Shown here piece by piece: positions 63,265 through 64,000 of a stretch of 64,000 nt of DNA; position 1 is the first letter of the stretch; each line of letters begins with the position of its first letter. The position numbers were made by a program, and so were the translations under genes. The notes beneath the pieces were generated by a model that saw only the letters and a program-made list of their open reading frames with translations, made no database searches and had not been told where the DNA came from. The DNA is taken from the NCBI RefSeq assembly GCF_900110255.1, contig NZ_FODD01000020.1, positions 1 through 64,000 on the forward strand, read 5' to 3'. The stretch comes from Actinacidiphila rubida. Lineage in GTDB: Bacteria; Actinomycetota; Actinomycetes; Streptomycetales; Streptomycetaceae.

Positions 63265-64000
63265 ATGACCGCTAGCGTCGATGTGATCAACCCCGGTGAC
63301 GTACGTACGCGCACTGAGATCCGTGCAGCGTTCGGCGGAAGCCCTCAGGGAGGGATCTGTCCCTCTGACCACAAGCACAGCGTCAACTTGTACTCGGACC
63401 CGGACGTGGGCGAGCAAGCGGGCTACTACGACGGCTGGTTGGCTGAGCAAGACGAGCAGGGGTCGGTCTTCGAGTACACCGGTGCAGGCAAGTCTGGTGA
63501 CCAGACCTTTGGCGGATTCGCCGGCTCAGGTAACCGCGCGATCCTGCGACATGCAGAGCAGGGCCGCGTGCTTCGCGTGTTCACTCGCGTGGGCAAGGTG
63601 CCTGGGAGCGATACAAAGACGCACCGATACCTGGGGATGTTCACGCTGGACGGCATGCAGCCGTACGTCTGGCGCCGAGTCCATGGCGAAGATGGTCAGG
63701 ACCGCAGTGTCATCGTGTTCCGGCTGCGTCCCGAAGGCACTGTTCAGCATGCAGTGCAAGACGTGATCCCTCCCGCTGAAGAGACCACGGCCGAGTTCGT
63801 CCCCTACCAAGCTGTTACCTCGGCGATGTTCCAGTCCGAACCGGCAACCACCGGTGCTCTGCCGTTTCCCAAGCAGCGCGTCCGCAAGGGGGGCACCGCA
63901 CGAAAGCCTGCCCCTAACGCGGAGACCAGCGGTACTTTCGTCGTGCCTGAGGCGTTCGGCGCCAAGCTGAGCATCCGTGCCGCCACGGCCGCGACGGTAG
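63265..64000 (+). CDS. Type IV restriction endonuclease-like protein, YDG/SRA-like N-terminus (partial)
   Basis: An open frame of 245 codons runs off the window. The N-terminus reads VRTRTEIRAAFGGSPQGGI, VNLYSDPDVGEQAGYYDGWL, FEYTGAGKSGDQTF, GNRAILRHAEQGRVLRVF and THRYLGMFTLDG. This is the YDG/SRA-like modified-base-binding domain found in ScoMcrA-type HNH endonucleases that cut methylated or phosphorothioated DNA; the nuclease part would lie beyond 64000. Codon use (CAA, TTG, GGT, TCT, CAT) is less GC3-biased than its neighbours, and it starts 202 nt after the tRNA-Arg att site. Both features support acquisition on an island. A linker of about 60 residues (PPAEETTAEF, AETSGTFVVPEAFG) follows. 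Confidence 0.7.
   Translation, partial: MTASVDVINPGDVRTRTEIRAAFGGSPQGGICPSDHKHSVNLYSDPDVGEQAGYYDGWLAEQDEQGSVFEYTGAGKSGDQTFGGFAGSGNRAILRHAEQGRVLRVFTRVGKVPGSDTKTHRYLGMFTLDGMQPYVWRRVHGEDGQDRSVIVFRLRPEGTVQHAVQDVIPPAEETTAEFVPYQAVTSAMFQSEPATTGALPFPKQRVRKGGTARKPAPNAETSGTFVVPEAFGAKLSIRAATAATV

Noticed and set aside
63076-63450. Minus-strand frame over the start of the restriction-like gene
   Set aside because: It crosses the tRNA fragment boundary and shows no domain; the plus-strand frame has clear YDG/SRA-like motifs.

Overview
The window is high-GC actinobacterial DNA and almost certainly comes from a Streptomyces or a close relative. The evidence is the codon bias, a conservon (cvn) operon with paired cytochromes P450, intergenic repeats rich in GCGCAGTTCCCCGCGCCCC, class F sortases, a rifamycin-type monooxygenase with a palindrome of the rifamycin-associated-element type, and a CebR-like operator. 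Most of it looks like chromosomal accessory-arm content: degradative enzymes, regulators, secreted proteins and many short operons.

Layout. 1-417 is an intergenic repeat. 418-3707 holds two short-chain dehydrogenases, a TetR regulator and a GNAT acetyltransferase. 3771-5350 is a rox-like FAD monooxygenase behind its palindromic element. 5383-6967 is an ArsR/metallo-beta-lactamase-fold pair with a leaderless-type promoter. 7197-8453 is a DUF4032 kinase-like protein. 8698-15330 is one minus-strand conservon operon: CvnA kinase-like, CvnB with two roadblock domains, CvnC, CvnD GTPase, a CYP157-like P450 without the ExxR arginine, a second P450 and an enoyl-CoA hydratase. 16092-21842 holds a glycoside hydrolase and a divergent IclR-controlled amino-acid/peptide degradation locus (ornithine cyclodeaminase-like; amidohydrolase and M19 dipeptidase-like). 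21843-22852 is a repeat island. 22853-28679 holds PhzF, a secreted GH54 arabinofuranosidase with two R-type lectin domains, a Fur-family regulator and divergent katG. 28798-38082 holds an ECF sigma factor, SDRs, RidA, a lipoprotein, a LuxR regulator, a glycosyltransferase and a VOC protein.

38130-39561 and 58757-60433 each encode a class F sortase next to a secreted protein whose C-terminus has the same unusual sorting-like architecture without LPXTG. Between them lie hypothetical proteins, a GH92 alpha-mannosidase with a LacI-type palindrome, a lactococcin-972-like secreted peptide gene, an FUSC-like membrane protein, a thioesterase-like protein, an APH-like kinase, an orphan hemC, and a serpin coupled to a 2H phosphoesterase.

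The right end is different. 60570-62434 contains decayed genes (a GlcG/HbpS fragment and an acetate-transporter pseudogene). At 63019-63062 lies the 3' half only of a tRNA-Arg(CCG), followed by a gene with atypical codon use whose protein resembles the YDG/SRA-like part of ScoMcrA-type type IV restriction enzymes. This is best read as the left junction of an integrated island that continues past the window.

A second theme is tandem repeats. Several unrelated genes have their stop codon inside or at the edge of a short tandem array (units of 5, 13, 13-14, 28 and 30 bp) that extends into the 3' untranslated region. All names come from reading the translated sequence; no database search was run.
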